A DNA stretch of 19,042 nt from an uncultured Coprococcus sp. (GCA_900548315.1 URJU01000022.1:1-19042), one strand, 5' to 3'. Numbered from the stretch's first letter, positions 1-8,035 are shown. Translations and numbers: made by a program. Notes: generated by a model not told the origin, from the letters alone.

Positions 1-30
1 CGTGGGCTCGGAGATGTGTATAAGAGACAG
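1..30 (+). other. Nextera (Tn5) sequencing adapter, not genomic
   Basis: The first 30 bases match the Nextera read-2 adapter without its first four bases and end in the 19-base Tn5 mosaic end (12-30, finishing TATAAGAGACAG). This is library-preparation sequence left on the contig. Biological sequence starts at about base 31. The matching start of the mosaic-end complement is at the far end of the window. Confidence 0.97.
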
Positions 31-32
31 GT

Positions 33-785
33 ATAATAATATCGGGTGTTTATGAGCGCAGCGATGCAAAGGTCAGAAAACACGAGGGGATGGAGCCATA
101 CAAGGGATTTATTGGTGACGAATTTGACACCAATGTTCACATAAATGAAAATGGCGTTCGATATATTGTTGATGTGAAGGATGGTCAGAAGACCGGATTC
201 TTTTTGGATCAGAAGTATAATCGTCTTGCTATTCAGAAATTATGTAAAGGTGCAAAGGTGCTTGATTGTTTTACTCACACCGGTTCATTTGCACTTAACG
301 CAGGCATAGCAGGTGCCTCAAGCGTTTTGGGAGTAGACGCTTCAGAGCTTGCTATAGCTCAGGCCAGAGAAAACGCAGTACTCAACGGACTTGAGGATAC
401 GGTTTCATTTGAGTGCAGAGATGTATTTGATCTTCTTCCAGAGTTGGAATCAAAGGGTGAAAAGTTTGATGTTGTCATACTTGACCCACCCGCATTCACC
501 AAATCAAGAAATTCAATTAAAAACGCCGTAAAAGGTTATCGCGAGATAAATTTACGCGCCATGAAACTCGTCAAGGACGGCGGTTTCCTGGCTACATGTT
601 CATGTTCACATTTTATGGATTTTGAACTTTTTACAAAGACTATAAGGCAGGCAGCCATGAATTCTCATGTCAGACTTCGCCAGGTCGAATTCCGTACACA
701 AGCTCCTGACCACCCAATATTATGGGCTGCAGATGAATCTTACTATCTGAAGTTCTATATATTCCAAGTAATAAAGGAGAGATGA
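33..785 (+). CDS. rlmI: Class I SAM-dependent 23S rRNA (cytosine-C5) methyltransferase, RlmI family; 5'-truncated
   Basis: This is the C-terminal part (about 250 residues of a family usually near 390-400) of an RlmI/YccW-type enzyme that methylates a cytosine in 23S rRNA using S-adenosylmethionine. The frame is open from the adapter boundary, and the residues before the first ATG (base 90) read GVYERSDAKVRKHEG, a conserved RlmI segment. The true start and the N-terminal PUA domain are therefore off the contig, and the ATG at 90 is internal. Visible motifs are the SAM-binding motif I VLDCFTHTGSFAL, the acidic motif GVDAS, motif IV ILDPPAFTKS, and TCSCSHFM, the Cys-containing motif of the m5C methyltransferases. 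The stop is 4 bases before the next ATG and the ribosome binding site of that gene lies inside this one, so they are co-transcribed. The family is certain; the exact target base is inferred from the family. Confidence 0.9.
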   Translation: MIISGVYERSDAKVRKHEGMEPYKGFIGDEFDTNVHINENGVRYIVDVKDGQKTGFFLDQKYNRLAIQKLCKGAKVLDCFTHTGSFALNAGIAGASSVLGVDASELAIAQARENAVLNGLEDTVSFECRDVFDLLPELESKGEKFDVVILDPPAFTKSRNSIKNAVKGYREINLRAMKLVKDGGFLATCSCSHFMDFELFTKTIRQAAMNSHVRLRQVEFRTQAPDHPILWAADESYYLKFYIFQVIKER

Positions 786-789
786 CACA

Positions 790-1392
790 ATGCAACTAAT
801 TCAGAGAAATAAGGATTCAGCATATTTACAATATGATAAATATGTAGATTATGACAATCCTATTGTCGCTGCCAAAGCAAAAGAACTTGCGGCAAACTGT
901 AAGAGCAGCGATGAGATCATACAGGCATGTTACTATTTTGTCCGGGATGAGATTTCTCACACTTACGACAGCAATTTTACAGTTATTACGATAAGTGCCT
1001 CCGATGTTCTGGAGGCTCGAACAGGAATAAGTTACTCAAAGGCAAACCTGTTGGCAGCACTGCTCAGAGCCAACAATCTGTACACAGGTTTCTGCTATAT
1101 AAGGATCAAGCACAAGGGCGGCAAACTTGCAATGCATGCACTGAATGCCGTATATCATCCGGATCTGAGAAAATGGATCAGACTGGACGCGCGAGGCAAC
1201 AAGTACGGCGGATTCAATGCTGATTATACACACAATGAAACCCAGATGGGACATGAGATAGACTCGGCAGCCGGCGAATATGTGTTCAACGATCTTATCG
1301 CAGTGCCACTTCCTTCAACCATGAAGGTTCTTGAGAACAGCACCAACTTCCTCAAGATGTACTTTAACGATATGCCGGATTACGATGCTTAA
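790..1392 (+). CDS. Transglutaminase-like domain protein with Ser at the expected catalytic Cys
   Basis: A 200-residue cytoplasmic protein with no signal peptide, matching small bacterial transglutaminase-like proteins (Pfam Transglut_core type), which usually carry a Cys-His-Asp protease or amidase triad. The fold landmarks are clear: FVRDEISHTYD (around 50-60), LEARTGISYSKANLLAALLR (around 74-93), TGFCYIRI, MHALNAVYHP and WIRLDARGNK. His116 and Asp133 fit the second and third catalytic residues. Family members I know read GICYAK or GICHAK at the nucleophile; here it is GISYSK, with Ser81 (AGT, bases 1030-1032) instead of Cys. The protein may be inactive, use Ser, or carry a sequencing error. 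AGGAG at 775-779 sits 10 bases before the ATG. It lies between rlmI and a rhomboid gene in an apparent operon. Its substrate is unknown. Confidence 0.85.
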   Translation: MQLIQRNKDSAYLQYDKYVDYDNPIVAAKAKELAANCKSSDEIIQACYYFVRDEISHTYDSNFTVITISASDVLEARTGISYSKANLLAALLRANNLYTGFCYIRIKHKGGKLAMHALNAVYHPDLRKWIRLDARGNKYGGFNADYTHNETQMGHEIDSAAGEYVFNDLIAVPLPSTMKVLENSTNFLKMYFNDMPDYDA

Positions 1393-1408
1393 CGGAGAAT
1401 CATAAATT

Positions 1409-1993
1409 ATGGCAAAAAACAAACAAAAGACCATACTGCGTATATCATTTAACTCCCCTGTTGTCCTCAGTTTTGCACTCATATGCCTTGCAGCATTTCT
1501 GCTCAACTGCCTGACAAGTGGAAAGAGTAATGTACTATTGTTCGAGGTTTACCGCTCCTCGCTCACAAATCCACTCACATATGTGAGAATGTTCACACAT
1601 GTACTTGGACATGCAAGCTGGAGCCACCTCATCAACAACATGACACTACTTCTTGTCATTGGACCACTTCTCGAAGAAAAATATGGATCCTCGGATCTTC
1701 TCATCGTGACTGTGACCACCGCATTTGTCACCGGTATAGTCCACTTTATATTTTTCCCGGGAACAGCACTTCTCGGTGCAAGCGGAGTTGTTTTCGCATT
1801 TATATTACTGTCATCCTTTGCATGCATAAAGGATGGCTCAATACCTCTCACATTTATTCTTGTTGCAATCCTCTATATAGGTGGACAAATCGTGGATGGG
1901 GTATTTATCAATGACAATGTATCCAACCTTACCCATATAATAGGCGGTATAATTGGCGCGTTCTTTGGCTACCTATCTAACGTCAGGAAATGA
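1409..1993 (+). CDS. Rhomboid family intramembrane serine protease
   Basis: A 194-residue polytopic membrane protein. Rhomboids cleave transmembrane segments of other proteins within the lipid bilayer. The signature is present: HLINN (H73, N77) in the second helix, GASG at 123-126 with nucleophile Ser125, and His176 in THIIGGIIG as the catalytic base. About six hydrophobic segments can be seen (roughly 17-35, 78-90, 97-116, 120-138, 146-163, 174-189), the minimal bacterial six-helix core with no extra domain. GGAGA at 1394-1398 precedes the ATG by 10 bases, and the gap to the upstream gene is 16 bases, so this is the last gene of the rlmI-transglutaminase-rhomboid unit, followed by the hairpin at 2037-2092. 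The family is secure and the catalytic residues are intact. The substrate cannot be told. Confidence 0.93.
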   Translation: MAKNKQKTILRISFNSPVVLSFALICLAAFLLNCLTSGKSNVLLFEVYRSSLTNPLTYVRMFTHVLGHASWSHLINNMTLLLVIGPLLEEKYGSSDLLIVTVTTAFVTGIVHFIFFPGTALLGASGVVFAFILLSSFACIKDGSIPLTFILVAILYIGGQIVDGVFINDNVSNLTHIIGGIIGAFFGYLSNVRK

Positions 1994-2036
1994 CCATACT
2001 ACAGGGCACGTCGCGCCTAACACATATAAAAATATT

Positions 2037-2092
2037 GAGCCTGTATGTATGTGATCACTTTTTATAACTATCGATCACATACATACAGGCTC
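2037..2092. terminator. Bidirectional hairpin terminator between converging operons
   Basis: The arms are perfect 20-bp complements (2037-2056 and 2073-2092, starting GAGCCTGTATG) around a 16-base loop. The + strand continues GTTTTCTGTCTTC and the - strand continues AATATTTTTA, so each side has a T-rich tail. It separates the rhomboid gene (+) from the HAD gene (-), 44 and 13 bases from their stops. A 20-bp perfect stem also fits transcription from either side. Confidence 0.85.
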
Positions 2093-2104
2093 GTTTTCTG
2101 TCTT

Positions 2105-2767
2105 CTATAGATTCAATATTTCCTGTGGTTTTTCTACTATATGGTCTGCTCCTGCAATTTCAAATTCTTTTCTGCTGCCATAGCCATAGAGTACGCCGAT
2201 TGTCTGGAGCCCGCAGGCTTTTCCGCCCTCTATGTCATATCGTCTGTCTCCTATCATGACTGCCTGACCTGCATCTGCAATGTCATCTGTCAGACCATAT
2301 TTCTCCCTCAGCCTATTTAGCACCTTAGATATGATGTCCTTTTTATCTGATCCCGTTCCATCAGGATTGCTTCCCACGACTACATCGAAACATTCCCTCA
2401 CTCCAAACTTCTCAAGTATCCTGAGTGTGGGATCCGTAGGTTTGCTTGTTGCCACCGACAGTATACACCCTCTCTTCTTCAGCTCACTGAGAGTTTCTGC
2501 CACACCGTCATACACCTCCGCCTCAAAGAGACCGACCGTATTGTATCTTTCCCTATATTTTGCCACCATTTTCTTTGCCTGGGCATCTTCCATATGAAGT
2601 GTATTTGCAAATGAATCATACAGGGATGGTCCTATAAAACTCCGGAACACCTCCGGGCTTGGATACGGTATCTTCGCCCAATCCAAAGCATATTTTATAC
2701 AGTTAAATATTCCCTCTTCGGACTTGGTTATTGTTCCATCAAGATCAAACAAAAGGTATTTATACAT
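2105..2767 (-). CDS. HAD-superfamily hydrolase, phosphoglycolate phosphatase-like
   Basis: A 220-residue soluble HAD hydrolase of subfamily IA, which removes phosphate from small phosphometabolites through an aspartyl-phosphate intermediate. Motif I is DLDGT (nucleophile Asp8, acid/base Asp10). Motif II is VATSK (Thr107), motif III is a Lys near 142-143, and motif IV is IGDRRYD (Asp174, Asp178). The helical cap spans about residues 15-80. The closest relatives are Gph/PgpP-type phosphatases, but HAD substrate preference cannot be read from sequence. A longer frame opens at a TTG at 2782, but the ATG at 2767 follows GGAGG by 6 bases and begins MYKYLLFDLDGT as in relatives, so I use it. It starts 22 bases after fabV and is the last gene of the gdpP operon. 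Confidence 0.88.
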   Translation of the reverse strand: MYKYLLFDLDGTITKSEEGIFNCIKYALDWAKIPYPSPEVFRSFIGPSLYDSFANTLHMEDAQAKKMVAKYRERYNTVGLFEAEVYDGVAETLSELKKRGCILSVATSKPTDPTLRILEKFGVRECFDVVVGSNPDGTGSDKKDIISKVLNRLREKYGLTDDIADAGQAVMIGDRRYDIEGGKACGLQTIGVLYGYGSRKEFEIAGADHIVEKPQEILNL

Positions 2768-2789
2768 ATATTCCTCCAACAAGCGAAAA

Positions 2790-3953
2790 TTACATGATAT
2801 CTACATCTGCCGAATAGTCTACACCATCTATCCTGAATCCAAACATGTGGTAGAAATCCTCCCAGTATCCATCGATATCCGCAATATCCTTCACATTATC
2901 ATTGTTCACTGCATCCCAGTGTTCAGCCACAACAGACTGCACATCATCTCTCATCTCCCAGTCGTCCATGCGAATAAATCCGTTGTCATCAACCTGGGTA
3001 TCGTCAAGTATCTTATCCATGAACAGTCTCTGCATCTGCTCAATACAACCCTCATGGAGTCCCTTCTCCTTCATTACTTTGTACAAAAGTGTAATGTACA
3101 GAGGAACAATAGGGATTGCTGCACTTGACTGAGTCACAAGAGCCTTATTTATAGCAATCTTCGCCTTGATATTAGGGAACTTTTCATTTATTATGTCCGC
3201 CGACTTGTAGAGATCCTTCTTTGCCTGACCGATCGATCCCTCTGCATATATAGGGAATGTAATCTTCGGGCCTATGTACGAGTAAGCAACCGTGATGACG
3301 TCATCAGCCAAAACACCGGCATCTGAGAGTGCCTGCATCCAGTCGATCCAGTCCTCACCACCCATAACCTTTATTGTAGCTTTTATCTCATCCTCATTTG
3401 CTGCCGGTATATGGGCATCTGTCACCGTATTGTCCTTAAGTACAAGAGTCTTATTGCTGTACTCCTGTCCAACAGTCTTGAGAACTGATGTGTACTTTGT
3501 TCCGTCAGCCATCGTCCTTCTAGGTGCAGCAAGACTGTAAACTATCATGTCCACCTTTCCCATATCTGCCTTTATTGTCTCGATGACCTGATCCTTTATC
3601 TCCTGTGAAAACGCATCACCGTTGATGGATTTTGCGTAGAGTCCTGCTCCATGAGCCTCCTGCTCGAACGCCCTTGTATTGTAGAATCCTGCTGTGGCTG
3701 TACGACGTCCATTTGACTCCTTTTCGAACATAACACCGAGTGTGTCAGCGCCGTAACCGAACGCAACAGCGATTCGTGATGCAAGTCCATAACCTGTGGA
3801 TGCTCCTATCACAAGAACCTTCTTTGGTACTTTATCGCTGCCTACAGTTCCCTTCGACTTCACATATTCGATCTGATCCTTGACATTCTGAGCACAGCCT
3901 GTAGGGTGTGCTGTTGTGCAAATATAATCCTTTACTCTTGGTTCTACTACCAT
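2790..3953 (-). CDS. fabV: NADH-dependent trans-2-enoyl-CoA/enoyl-ACP reductase, FabV/TER family
   Basis: A 387-residue reductase that saturates the trans-2 double bond of enoyl-ACP in fatty acid elongation, or of crotonyl-CoA as trans-2-enoyl-CoA reductase (TER). The N-terminus VKDYICTTAHPTGC and the nucleotide-binding stretch VLVIGASTGYGLASR (46-60) are FabV hallmarks. The catalytic pair Tyr236-x8-Lys245 is intact in PIYAEGSIGQAKK, and the YSYIGP segment precedes it. Length is normal for the family. AAGGAG lies 8 bases before the ATG. The gene begins 52 bases after dnaB with no terminator between, and the HAD gene follows 22 bases later. Whether it serves fatty acid synthesis or fermentative butyryl-CoA formation cannot be decided from sequence; there is no fab or butyrate gene beside it. 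Confidence 0.95.
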   Translation of the reverse strand: MVVEPRVKDYICTTAHPTGCAQNVKDQIEYVKSKGTVGSDKVPKKVLVIGASTGYGLASRIAVAFGYGADTLGVMFEKESNGRRTATAGFYNTRAFEQEAHGAGLYAKSINGDAFSQEIKDQVIETIKADMGKVDMIVYSLAAPRRTMADGTKYTSVLKTVGQEYSNKTLVLKDNTVTDAHIPAANEDEIKATIKVMGGEDWIDWMQALSDAGVLADDVITVAYSYIGPKITFPIYAEGSIGQAKKDLYKSADIINEKFPNIKAKIAINKALVTQSSAAIPIVPLYITLLYKVMKEKGLHEGCIEQMQRLFMDKILDDTQVDDNGFIRMDDWEMRDDVQSVVAEHWDAVNNDNVKDIADIDGYWEDFYHMFGFRIDGVDYSADVDIM

Positions 3954-4005
3954 TTTTGATCTCCTTTTAACTCTTTATGATTCTATAATTTTATATCGCA
4001 TGATA

Positions 4006-5337
4006 TTAGTGCTCTTTATTTGCAAACTTTGTGTACTCTTGCAGCCACACAAGATCCACGGAGCCCGTTGCACCTTTTCTCTGTTTTGCTATGATGATCT
4101 CTGATATCCCCTTCTTATCAGTATCCGGGTTGTAGTAATCATCTCGATAAATAAACATTACCACATCGGCATCCTGCTCGATAGAACCGGACTCTCGCAG
4201 ATCCGCAAGCACAGGCTTGTGATCTGGTCTCTTGTCGACATCTCGGTTGAGCTGTGACAATGCTATGATTGGAACATCGAGCTCCCTGGCAAGCATCTTA
4301 AGAGATCTGGACATATCAGACACGAACTGCTGTCTGGACTCAACTCTTCCGGTCGTACTCATAAGCTGCAAGTAGTCGATGATTATCAGTCCAAGCTTAT
4401 TCTTGCTCTTAAGTCTTCTGCATTTGGATCTCAGCTCAGATATGGTAAGAGCCGATGTATCCTCTATAAAAAGTGGTGCTGCCGCAATATTCTCAGCGCT
4501 TGCAAGTATCTGATCCCAGTCATCCTCCGCAAGCTGTCCGGTCTGAACCTTCTGTGAATCTACCAAAGAATCCATGGCTATCATACGGGTGACGAGCTGC
4601 TCCTTGCTCATCTCCAAGTTAAATATGACTGTAGGTATCTTCTTCCTTACAGCCACATGATGTGCAATATTGAGCACAAATGCAGTCTTACCCATGGCAG
4701 GTCTGGCAGCCACCAGAATGAACTCAGAACCGTGGAGACCTGTAAGCATATTGTCAAGATCTATGAATCCGGTAGGAATACCTGTAACCCTTGTATTCTT
4801 TCGTGATGCCTCCTCGATCTGGTCTATTACATTCATGACAACTCTGTCGATAGGTTCAAAACTGTTGGATCCATTTCTCTCCTTTATGAGATTGAACACA
4901 CCGCTCTCAGCTCTCTCCAGAAGAACATCTACCCCTTCCGAATCGAGATAGCAATCCTTTTCTATTCCCTCACACAGCTTTATTGCTTTTCTGAGCAGCG
5001 ACTTGTCCGCCACAATCTCAGCATAATGCTTTGCATTTACTGACGTTGGAACCGCATCCATGATATCGGCAATGACACTGACACTTATCACCTCATCCGG
5101 CACATTGTTCTCCTCAAGTTTATTCTTGAGTGTGACGATATCTACAGCCTTGCCCTCCTTGAAGAGTTCGACCATATTTTCAAACAATATACCATACTGT
5201 CCATAATAAAAATCTTCTTTTGTCAGCATATCTGCCGCATCGACTATCGCATCCCTGTCCATCAGCATTGAACCGATCACAGACTTCTCTGCGTTTATAT
5301 TGTACGGCAGTTTCTTTTTGGCAAATGAATCCTCCAT
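4006..5337 (-). CDS. dnaB: Replicative DNA helicase DnaB
   Basis: The hexameric 5'-3' helicase that unwinds the replication fork and recruits primase (called DnaC in Bacillus). At 443 residues it has normal length and no intein. The N-terminal DnaB domain spans about 12-115, beginning PYNINAEKSVIGSML. After a linker, the RecA-like domain (about 180-440) carries Walker A ARPAMGKT (Lys217, Thr218), Walker B IIIDYLQLM (Asp321), SQLNRDV (361-367), SGSIEQDADVV and the arginine-finger region KQRKGATG (418-425). Its ATG shares one base with the rplI stop (TAATG), which suggests translational coupling. The rplI-dnaB order is standard in Firmicutes. Confidence 0.98.
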   Translation of the reverse strand: MEDSFAKKKLPYNINAEKSVIGSMLMDRDAIVDAADMLTKEDFYYGQYGILFENMVELFKEGKAVDIVTLKNKLEENNVPDEVISVSVIADIMDAVPTSVNAKHYAEIVADKSLLRKAIKLCEGIEKDCYLDSEGVDVLLERAESGVFNLIKERNGSNSFEPIDRVVMNVIDQIEEASRKNTRVTGIPTGFIDLDNMLTGLHGSEFILVAARPAMGKTAFVLNIAHHVAVRKKIPTVIFNLEMSKEQLVTRMIAMDSLVDSQKVQTGQLAEDDWDQILASAENIAAAPLFIEDTSALTISELRSKCRRLKSKNKLGLIIIDYLQLMSTTGRVESRQQFVSDMSRSLKMLARELDVPIIALSQLNRDVDKRPDHKPVLADLRESGSIEQDADVVMFIYRDDYYNPDTDKKGISEIIIAKQRKGATGSVDLVWLQEYTKFANKEH

Positions 5338-5783
5338 TATGCCTCCTCAACCTTCACTGAAAGCTCAGCCTGAACCTCAGGATGGAGCTTTATCTTTACC
5401 GTAAAACTTCCTATAGCCTTTATTGCATCCTTCATGACAATCTTCTTCTTGTCGATGTCCTTACCGAGCTGACTCTTTATCGCATCTGATATCTCCTTTG
5501 TAGATACAGAACCAAATGATCTTCCGCCTTCGCCCACTTTTATCTTAACTGTGACTGATGACTTTTCAAACTCCGCGGCAAGTGCCTTTGCCTCTGCAAG
5601 GTTCTCCGCAGCTACCTTCTCATCATGTGCCTTCTTAAGTTTCAGGTCATTCAGATTCTTTGGTGTTGCCTCAAGCCCAAGTTTTTTTGGAATAATAAAA
5701 TTTCTTGCATATCCTTCACTAACCTCAACCATAGCACCTTTCTTTCCAAGGCTCTTTACATCCTGTAATAATATAATTTTCAT
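5337..5783 (-). CDS. rplI: 50S ribosomal protein L9
   Basis: L9 (148 residues) is a two-domain protein bound near the L1 stalk of the large subunit that helps maintain reading-frame fidelity. The N-terminal RNA-binding domain has the L9 signature: VKSLGKKGAMVEVSEGYARNF, then IPKKLGLEAT. The central charged helix (about 42-75, KKAHDEKVAAENLAEAKAL) links to the C-terminal domain with GEGGRSFGSVSTKEI. The ribosome binding site GGAAGGAGAT is formed by the last codons of gdpP, whose stop lies just 2 bases before this ATG. The stop overlaps dnaB by one base. The three genes are clearly one transcript. Confidence 0.98.
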   Translation of the reverse strand: MKIILLQDVKSLGKKGAMVEVSEGYARNFIIPKKLGLEATPKNLNDLKLKKAHDEKVAAENLAEAKALAAEFEKSSVTVKIKVGEGGRSFGSVSTKEISDAIKSQLGKDIDKKKIVMKDAIKAIGSFTVKIKLHPEVQAELSVKVEEA

Positions 5784-5785
5784 TA

Positions 5786-7903
5786 TTATATATCTCCTTC
5801 CTTATACATCTCATTTAACAGATCGATCAGTTTCTCCTTGATGTCCTCTGCCTTTGAATTCTCAAACTGAGCTGCGGCTATATTGGCATGGCCGCCTCCG
5901 CCCATTCGCTCCATGATGATCTGTACATTCACATCATCTATCGCTCTTGCACTTATCTTGACATCATTTCCCACTTGGGCAATGACAAATGACGCTCTGA
6001 CTCCCGCTATGTTGAGCATCTCATTTGCAATCTTGGCAGTAAGGACAAGTGGCGACTCAGGGCCATTCTCCGATGGCGTTATAATCGATATGGCAAATGC
6101 ATCCAGAACCATCTCTGCATGGCTTACTCCCTCTGCTTTCTGTCTGTAAGTCTCAATATCTGTTCTGAACATCTTTCTCACTCGCATAACATCAGCGCCG
6201 CTCCTTTTGAGGAATGCAGCCGCCTCAAACGTCCTGACACCTGTCTTCGACAAAAAATTATCCGTATCTATGAGAATACCGGCATACATTGCGTCAGCCT
6301 CTGTAGGTCTGAGCTTGATCTTTTCGTCCATATACTGCAGCATCTCCGCTATCATCTCACATGCCGATGATGCAAATGGCTCTATATATGAGAGCGTCGC
6401 ATTTGCTATTACATTCTTTGTCTGCCTGTGGTGATCAAATACCACTATGCTCTTGGCGTATGCCAACAACTCCTCGCACTCTGTGAGTGTCGGATTATTT
6501 ACATCCGTCACCACCACAACCGTATCGTCATCGATAAGACTGAGTGCCTGATCGTTGTTTATGATCATATCCTCCGGATACACATTGCTGGACGCGAAAC
6601 TTCCATATATCGGACTTATCGCTGATGACACCTCATTTACCACGATATGGGCTTTCTTGCCCAGCGCCGCAACCATCTTGTATATTCCTATACCTGATCC
6701 AAATGCATCCATATCAGGATTCTTGTGAGCCATTATTATAACCTGTTCCTTGGTCTCAAGCAATTCCTTAAACGCAAGAGTTTTTACTCTCGCCTTGACT
6801 CTGGTTGATTTCTCTGTTCCCTGACTCTTGCCGCCAAAGTATGTTATCCTGTCTGCCGATTTTATGACTGCCTGATCTCCGCCTCGTCCAAGGGCAAGCT
6901 CCATTGCGGATCTTGCAGCATCAAAATTTTCTATAAAACTCTTGTAATCAGTTCCAAGGCTTATGCTGAGCGTGAGCGGCAGATCATTTCCAATATTTAT
7001 AGCCTTAACCTCATCCAGGAGTGCAAATTTGTTCTCCTTCAACTGGTCCAAGTATTTCTGCGGCATCACAAACATATATTTGTCCTTCTCAAGACTCTTG
7101 ACTATGGCATCTACATTTGCCATATATTTATTGATCTTTCGATCCACCAGCGCAACCAGAAGTGAATGTCGCACCTCCTCAAGTGATTCAAATATCTCAT
7201 CATAGTTATCTATATATATGAGTCCTGCAACCAGTTTCTGATCGTGGTTTTCCTGAGTCAGTTGATTGACAACTGTCACATCAAACATGTAAAACGCAAG
7301 AAACGTTTCTGTCTTTCCATGCTTTTTGCCGTGACTTACAGACGCATGTTCAGGAGCAGCATGACAATCATCAGTATTCTCATTTTCCTGTTCTTCGACC
7401 GATGGGTCATATTTATTCACCTGAATACGCTTTATCTCATATCTGTACTCTTTGCCGTTAAAGGCGATCTCTCCCTCTGTGACATCTTCCTCGTATGGAA
7501 TATTCTCCTCTGTAACTTCCTCGAACACCTGTACAATACTGAGTTTCATCAGTTTTCTCTTACTGGTCTCTGTTATGACAGAAAACTTATCATTTACCCA
7601 TACAATTTTTCCCGACTCATCCAACAGAGCATAAGGAACAGGGAACTCCTTTATAAGCTCCTTCTGCATCTTACCGTGCTCCATGGCAAACTCCACATAT
7701 CTGTCGCGTTCAAGAAGATTCATCCTAAGAAACGTGAATACAACTATTACACCATATACCAATGTAAATATCGTTGCGATTATCCCGGCACCTACGCCTA
7801 CAAAATACATGAAAACTGTCATCAGACAGAAAAGTCCTATAAGATACACAGGCACCTGCCTGTAACGATTGTACACGCCGTTTATATCTCTCTTTTCATT
7901 CAT
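5786..7903 (-). CDS. gdpP: Cyclic-di-AMP phosphodiesterase GdpP (DHH/DHHA1, PAS, degenerate GGDEF)
   Basis: A 705-residue membrane-bound enzyme hydrolysing c-di-AMP to pApA, which in Firmicutes affects potassium balance, wall stress and beta-lactam tolerance. Two transmembrane helices lie at about 17-37 and 40-60. A PAS-like domain spans about 83-215. A degenerate GGDEF domain (about 222-355) ends in ALGRGGDQAVIK. The catalytic DHH domain has HKNPDMDAFGSG (His393, Asp397, Asp399), TDVNNP (Asp467), DHH at 490-492 and Asp546. DHHA1 has MGGGGH (667-672). All metal ligands are present. The PAS domain carries an acidic, His-rich stretch at about 166-198 that looks like an inserted loop. The upstream ribosome binding site is weak (AAGGG, 12 bases off). 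The gene is first of the operon, with a promoter at 7965-7993. Confidence 0.96.
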   Translation of the reverse strand: MNEKRDINGVYNRYRQVPVYLIGLFCLMTVFMYFVGVGAGIIATIFTLVYGVIVVFTFLRMNLLERDRYVEFAMEHGKMQKELIKEFPVPYALLDESGKIVWVNDKFSVITETSKRKLMKLSIVQVFEEVTEENIPYEEDVTEGEIAFNGKEYRYEIKRIQVNKYDPSVEEQENENTDDCHAAPEHASVSHGKKHGKTETFLAFYMFDVTVVNQLTQENHDQKLVAGLIYIDNYDEIFESLEEVRHSLLVALVDRKINKYMANVDAIVKSLEKDKYMFVMPQKYLDQLKENKFALLDEVKAINIGNDLPLTLSISLGTDYKSFIENFDAARSAMELALGRGGDQAVIKSADRITYFGGKSQGTEKSTRVKARVKTLAFKELLETKEQVIIMAHKNPDMDAFGSGIGIYKMVAALGKKAHIVVNEVSSAISPIYGSFASSNVYPEDMIINNDQALSLIDDDTVVVVTDVNNPTLTECEELLAYAKSIVVFDHHRQTKNVIANATLSYIEPFASSACEMIAEMLQYMDEKIKLRPTEADAMYAGILIDTDNFLSKTGVRTFEAAAFLKRSGADVMRVRKMFRTDIETYRQKAEGVSHAEMVLDAFAISIITPSENGPESPLVLTAKIANEMLNIAGVRASFVIAQVGNDVKISARAIDDVNVQIIMERMGGGGHANIAAAQFENSKAEDIKEKLIDLLNEMYKEGDI

Positions 7904-7954
7904 CGGTAATAACCCTTAATCCTTCCGTCCACAATATAATCTGCAAAAACCTAC

Positions 7955-7969
7955 ATACTTAATAAGTAT
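7955..7969. promoter_or_regulatory. Perfect 15-base palindrome over the gdpP -10 box; candidate operator
   Basis: The + strand reads ATACTTAATAAGTAT: two 7-base arms around one base. It covers most of the -10 hexamer (7965-7970) and the expected start of transcription. This position is typical of repressor operators. No regulator gene is adjacent, so the function is inferred from position and symmetry only. AT-rich palindromes of this size also arise by chance. Confidence 0.4.
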
Positions 7970-7993
7970 AACATTGTGCAAATGTGATTACAA
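7965..7993 (-). promoter_or_regulatory. Sigma-A-type promoter of the gdpP-rplI-dnaB-fabV-HAD operon
   Basis: On the - strand, TTGTAA (-35, 7993-7988) is followed after exactly 17 bases by TATACT (-10, 7970-7965). Transcription would start near 7958, giving a leader of about 55 bases before gdpP. It lies immediately downstream of the pgi terminator, as expected for a new transcription unit. Confidence 0.65.
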
Positions 7994-8002
7994 GAATGCC
8001 AC

Positions 8003-8035
8003 AAAAAAACAGGTACACATATGCCATGTACCTGT
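8003..8035 (-). terminator. Intrinsic terminator of pgi
   Basis: On the - strand, ACAGGTACA (8035-8027) pairs with TGTACCTGT (8017-8009) around a 9-base loop, and seven T residues follow (8009-8003). It begins 22 bases after the pgi stop. The hairpin plus T-run is a textbook Rho-independent terminator. Confidence 0.9.

Noticed and set aside
2724..3128. A 134-codon + strand frame opposite fabV and the start of the HAD gene
   Set aside because: It is a shadow of fabV, whose motifs are complete; there is no family resemblance or initiation signal.
7244..7909. A 221-codon open frame on the + strand opposite gdpP
   Set aside because: It lies wholly antisense to the conserved gdpP gene, has no plausible ribosome binding site and its translation is a low-complexity antisense pattern.
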